Shown here: piece by piece, positions 62,157-64,000 of the stretch
Position numbering within the stretch: position 1 is the first letter of the stretch
How the letters are laid out: the number at the start of each line of letters is the position of its first letter
From: an uncultured Prevotellaceae bacterium
GTDB taxonomy: Bacteria; Bacteroidota; Bacteroidia; Bacteroidales; Bacteroidaceae
Assembly (NCBI GenBank): GCA_900316475.1
Contig: ONDA01000006.1
Span: forward strand, 62,001 to 126,000
Reading direction: 5' to 3'
DNA length: 64,000 nucleotides
Translations under genes and position numbers: made by a program
The notes under the pieces: model-generated
Seen by the model: only the letters and a program-made list of their open reading frames with translations
The model's database searches: none
What the model was told of the DNA's origin: nothing

Positions 62157-63070
62157 TTGATATCGTCGATATTATAAGGTGTCTCCTGATAGACGTAATA
62201 GTTAATCCAGTTGGCGTAGAAAAGGTTGGCATGAGCCCGCCACGTTACCAGCGGTCCCTCGTTAGGGTTGTTATGCCAGTAATAGTTTCGCGGCAGTTCC
62301 ACATCCTTTCGGATGTCCTTGTCGCGCCGATACTCACGGTCGAGCGTGTCTGGCGCATATTCCAGATGGCCGGTAATGAAGAACTCACGTCCCTGTCGGG
62401 CCATGATGATGCTGACGCCACTCTCCTCGCCGTCGGCAATGAGCTGCAGTTCGGCGTTGGCCAGTATGTCGTCGCGATGCAACTCCGTATGGCGGCTATG
62501 GGGCATGTAGAACACATCGTCGAACCCCCGGAAGATGGGCAGGCGGTTGTCGAGCGCCTGTTGCGGGAAGACGCCAAACATCTTCTTCGGCAACGGGTAT
62601 TTGGGCACGCCGTAGTGGTAATAGAGTCCTGCCTGCGCCGCCCAACAGATATATAATGTACTGGTGACATGCGTGCGTGCCCACTGGAAGATTTCGGTAA
62701 TCTCCGTCCAGTAGCCCACCTCCTCGAACTCCAACTGCTCAACGGGAGCGCCGGTGATGATCATACCGTCGAACTTCTCGTTGCGCATTTCGTCGAAAGC
62801 GCGGTAGAACATCATCATATGCTCGATAGGCGTATTCTTCGGCGTGTGGCTCTGCAGCTTCATGAAGCTGATGTCGAGCTGCAAGGGTGTGTTCGACAGC
62901 AGGCGTATGAGGTCGGTCTCGGTGGTTATCTTCAACGGCATGAGGTTGAGGATGACGATGCGCAGCGGACGTATGTCCTGAGTGTGTGCCCGCTCGTCGC
63001 CCATGACGAAAATATTCTCCTGCTTGAGCAGGTTGATGGCCGGTAGCCGGTCGGGTAGTCTTAATGGCAT
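62153..63070 (-). CDS. metA: Homoserine O-acyltransferase (MetA)
   Basis: 305 residues. MetA-type glutamine amidotransferase-like fold: MPLKITTETDLIRLLSNTP, catalytic Cys in TLYICWAAQAGLYYHYGVPK (near 142), KKMFGVF and the His/Glu pair in FFITGHLEYAPDTL (near 235). It activates homoserine with succinyl- or acetyl-CoA for methionine synthesis; the acyl donor cannot be told from sequence alone. It works in the same pathway as metH in this window. Coupled to the U32 gene by a 4-nt overlap; 20 nt downstream of the phosphatase gene. Confidence 0.94.
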   Translation of the reverse strand: MPLRLPDRLPAINLLKQENIFVMGDERAHTQDIRPLRIVILNLMPLKITTETDLIRLLSNTPLQLDISFMKLQSHTPKNTPIEHMMMFYRAFDEMRNEKFDGMIITGAPVEQLEFEEVGYWTEITEIFQWARTHVTSTLYICWAAQAGLYYHYGVPKYPLPKKMFGVFPQQALDNRLPIFRGFDDVFYMPHSRHTELHRDDILANAELQLIADGEESGVSIIMARQGREFFITGHLEYAPDTLDREYRRDKDIRKDVELPRNYYWHNNPNEGPLVTWRAHANLFYANWINYYVYQETPYNIDDIK

Positions 63071-63090
63071 AGTCTATGTTTCGTTCCTTC

Positions 63091-63837
63091 TTAAACAATC
63101 TTGATGAGGCATACTGACACGTTGTCGTAGCCGCCGACGTCGATAGCCGCCTGGCAGAGCCCTTTGGCATCGGTGCCCGCCGTGAGGAGCCGTTCTATCC
63201 GCTTGTCGCTCAGCATACAGGTGAGCCCGTCGCTGCAGAGCATGAAGACGTCGCCGGGCAGCACCTGTTCCGTACAGTCGACCATATCGATATACGACGT
63301 CTTACAGCCGCCGCCGATGCAGTTGGTGATGTAGTTGGTATGCTCGTTGGAGCCCCCAACGAGGTTAGTCAGCGAATGGTCAGTAGAGATCTGCTTCAGA
63401 CTGCCGTCGTGCAGGCGGTAGATGCGGCTGTCGCCACAATTCATCCAGTAGAACCTCTTGTTAAAATAGGCGAAAGCGACGAGCGTCGTGCCCATATTGT
63501 GATAACAGGCCTCAGAACGCCCTTTCGAATCGATGATATTGTTGATAGAGTTGAGCCACTCAAAGATAGCCTCGTTATAGTCAGAGACGCTCAGCCCCTT
63601 TGGTATGTCGCCAAAGAAGTAGTCGAGATTATGCAGCACGTCGCTGCTGGCCACCTCTCCGCCGAGATGCCCTCCCATACCATCGGCCAGAGCTGTCAGG
63701 CTGCGGTCGGTGTCAGTCAAATCTACCGTATCAGCGAAGCTGTCTTCGCGCACACAAGTATGGCAAGCGAGCACCATGTCCTCGTTCTTCTGGCGAACAC
63801 AGCCCACATAGCTTGCTGCAAGTATATTCAGTCTCAT
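63091..63837 (-). CDS. PP2C-type serine/threonine phosphatase
   Basis: 248 residues. PP2C metal-binding motifs in order: VRQKNEDM, ALADGMGGHLGGEVAS, GDSRIYRLHDGSLKQISTDHS, LCSDGLTCML and GGYDNVSVCLI. It lacks membrane segments, so it is cytosolic and PrpC-like. The upstream neighbour is an FHA-domain gene, which binds phosphothreonine; together they indicate a Ser/Thr phosphorylation module whose kinase is not in this window. Confidence 0.92.
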   Translation of the reverse strand: MRLNILAASYVGCVRQKNEDMVLACHTCVREDSFADTVDLTDTDRSLTALADGMGGHLGGEVASSDVLHNLDYFFGDIPKGLSVSDYNEAIFEWLNSINNIIDSKGRSEACYHNMGTTLVAFAYFNKRFYWMNCGDSRIYRLHDGSLKQISTDHSLTNLVGGSNEHTNYITNCIGGGCKTSYIDMVDCTEQVLPGDVFMLCSDGLTCMLSDKRIERLLTAGTDAKGLCQAAIDVGGYDNVSVCLIKIV

Positions 63838-63852
63838 GAACGATTTGTGTAT

Positions 63853-64000
63853 TTAATAATTGATACTAACTTGGAGGTTGACGTTAGCCACACCGACGAT
63901 GTCGCCATTCTTGAGCGACATCTCGACGTCGGGCTGCAGCGAATGCTGATTCAACGTTGTGCCGTTCGACGAATGCTTGTCGACGATGCACCATCCGGTA
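63853..64000 (-). CDS. FHA-domain protein (C-terminal part)
   Basis: 49 residues to TAA 63853, running off the window. The reverse strand reads GWCIVDKHSSNGTTLNQ...LKNGDIVGVANVNLQVSI, the second half of an FHA domain (conserved S/H-SNGT and GD). FHA domains bind phosphothreonine peptides. The rest of the protein is outside. It ends 15 nt before the phosphatase ATG. Confidence 0.8.
   Translation of the reverse strand, partial: TGWCIVDKHSSNGTTLNQHSLQPDVEMSLKNGDIVGVANVNLQVSINY

Overview
The window comes from the chromosome of a Bacteroidales bacterium, most likely Prevotellaceae (Prevotella/Segatella type). The grounds are many promoters with the Bacteroidetes -7 box TAnnTTTG, a BspA-like leucine-rich-repeat surface protein, a BACON-domain lipoprotein, an rseC-rnfBCDGEA cluster and a short MetH that ends after its B12 domain. 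Assignment is by gene content and motif recognition only; no database search was possible.

Layout. 1-8.1 kb is core: the 5' part of queA (C-terminus outside), an AlaX-like editing protein, a hybrid histidine kinase with an EEP-family phosphatase, a GT2 glycosyltransferase, RNase G, a 29-residue COX24-type basic protein, HU and RpiB. 8.2-17.4 kb is accessory: a type I restriction-modification locus (hsdM-hsdS, then hsdR) split by a PIN-type toxin-antitoxin pair, a broken rhuM gene, a hairpin-rich leader before hsdM, copy 1 of a ~620-bp non-coding repeat with inverted ends, a 26-bp direct repeat and a remnant of a hemerythrin/LuxR regulator. 17.4-23.2 kb is the Rnf ion-pumping complex with RseC. 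23.4-31.6 kb holds small conserved genes, YihY, RNase P RNA, recN, a degenerate protease-TPR protein, thrC, an unassigned structured RNA and ribE.

31.6-40.2 kb is a leftward operon: DUF4375 protein, smpB, metH, HAD phosphatase, GHL10 hydrolase, malQ. radA and a cyclophilin read rightward. 42.5-50.9 kb is a second, AT-richer accessory block: BspA-like giant protein, barrel protein and BACON lipoprotein in one operon, a DUF2971 gene with a long structured leader, and copy 2 of the repeat. 51-64 kb returns to core: queC, pgk, a TPR lipoprotein with a coiled-coil protein, a TonB receptor with a calycin-like lipoprotein, an M28 peptidase, and an FHA-PP2C-metA-U32-zinc-ribbon run.

The most unusual signals are (i) heptanucleotide tandem arrays inserted in frame into linkers of metH and the U32 gene, (ii) a ~186-nt RNA fold ahead of ribE whose closing stem is directly followed by a U-tract, (iii) long hairpin-rich leaders before hsdM and the DUF2971 gene, (iv) the two-copy MITE-like repeat, and (v) several genes whose start codon lies only 5-8 nt after the -7 box, suggesting leaderless messages.
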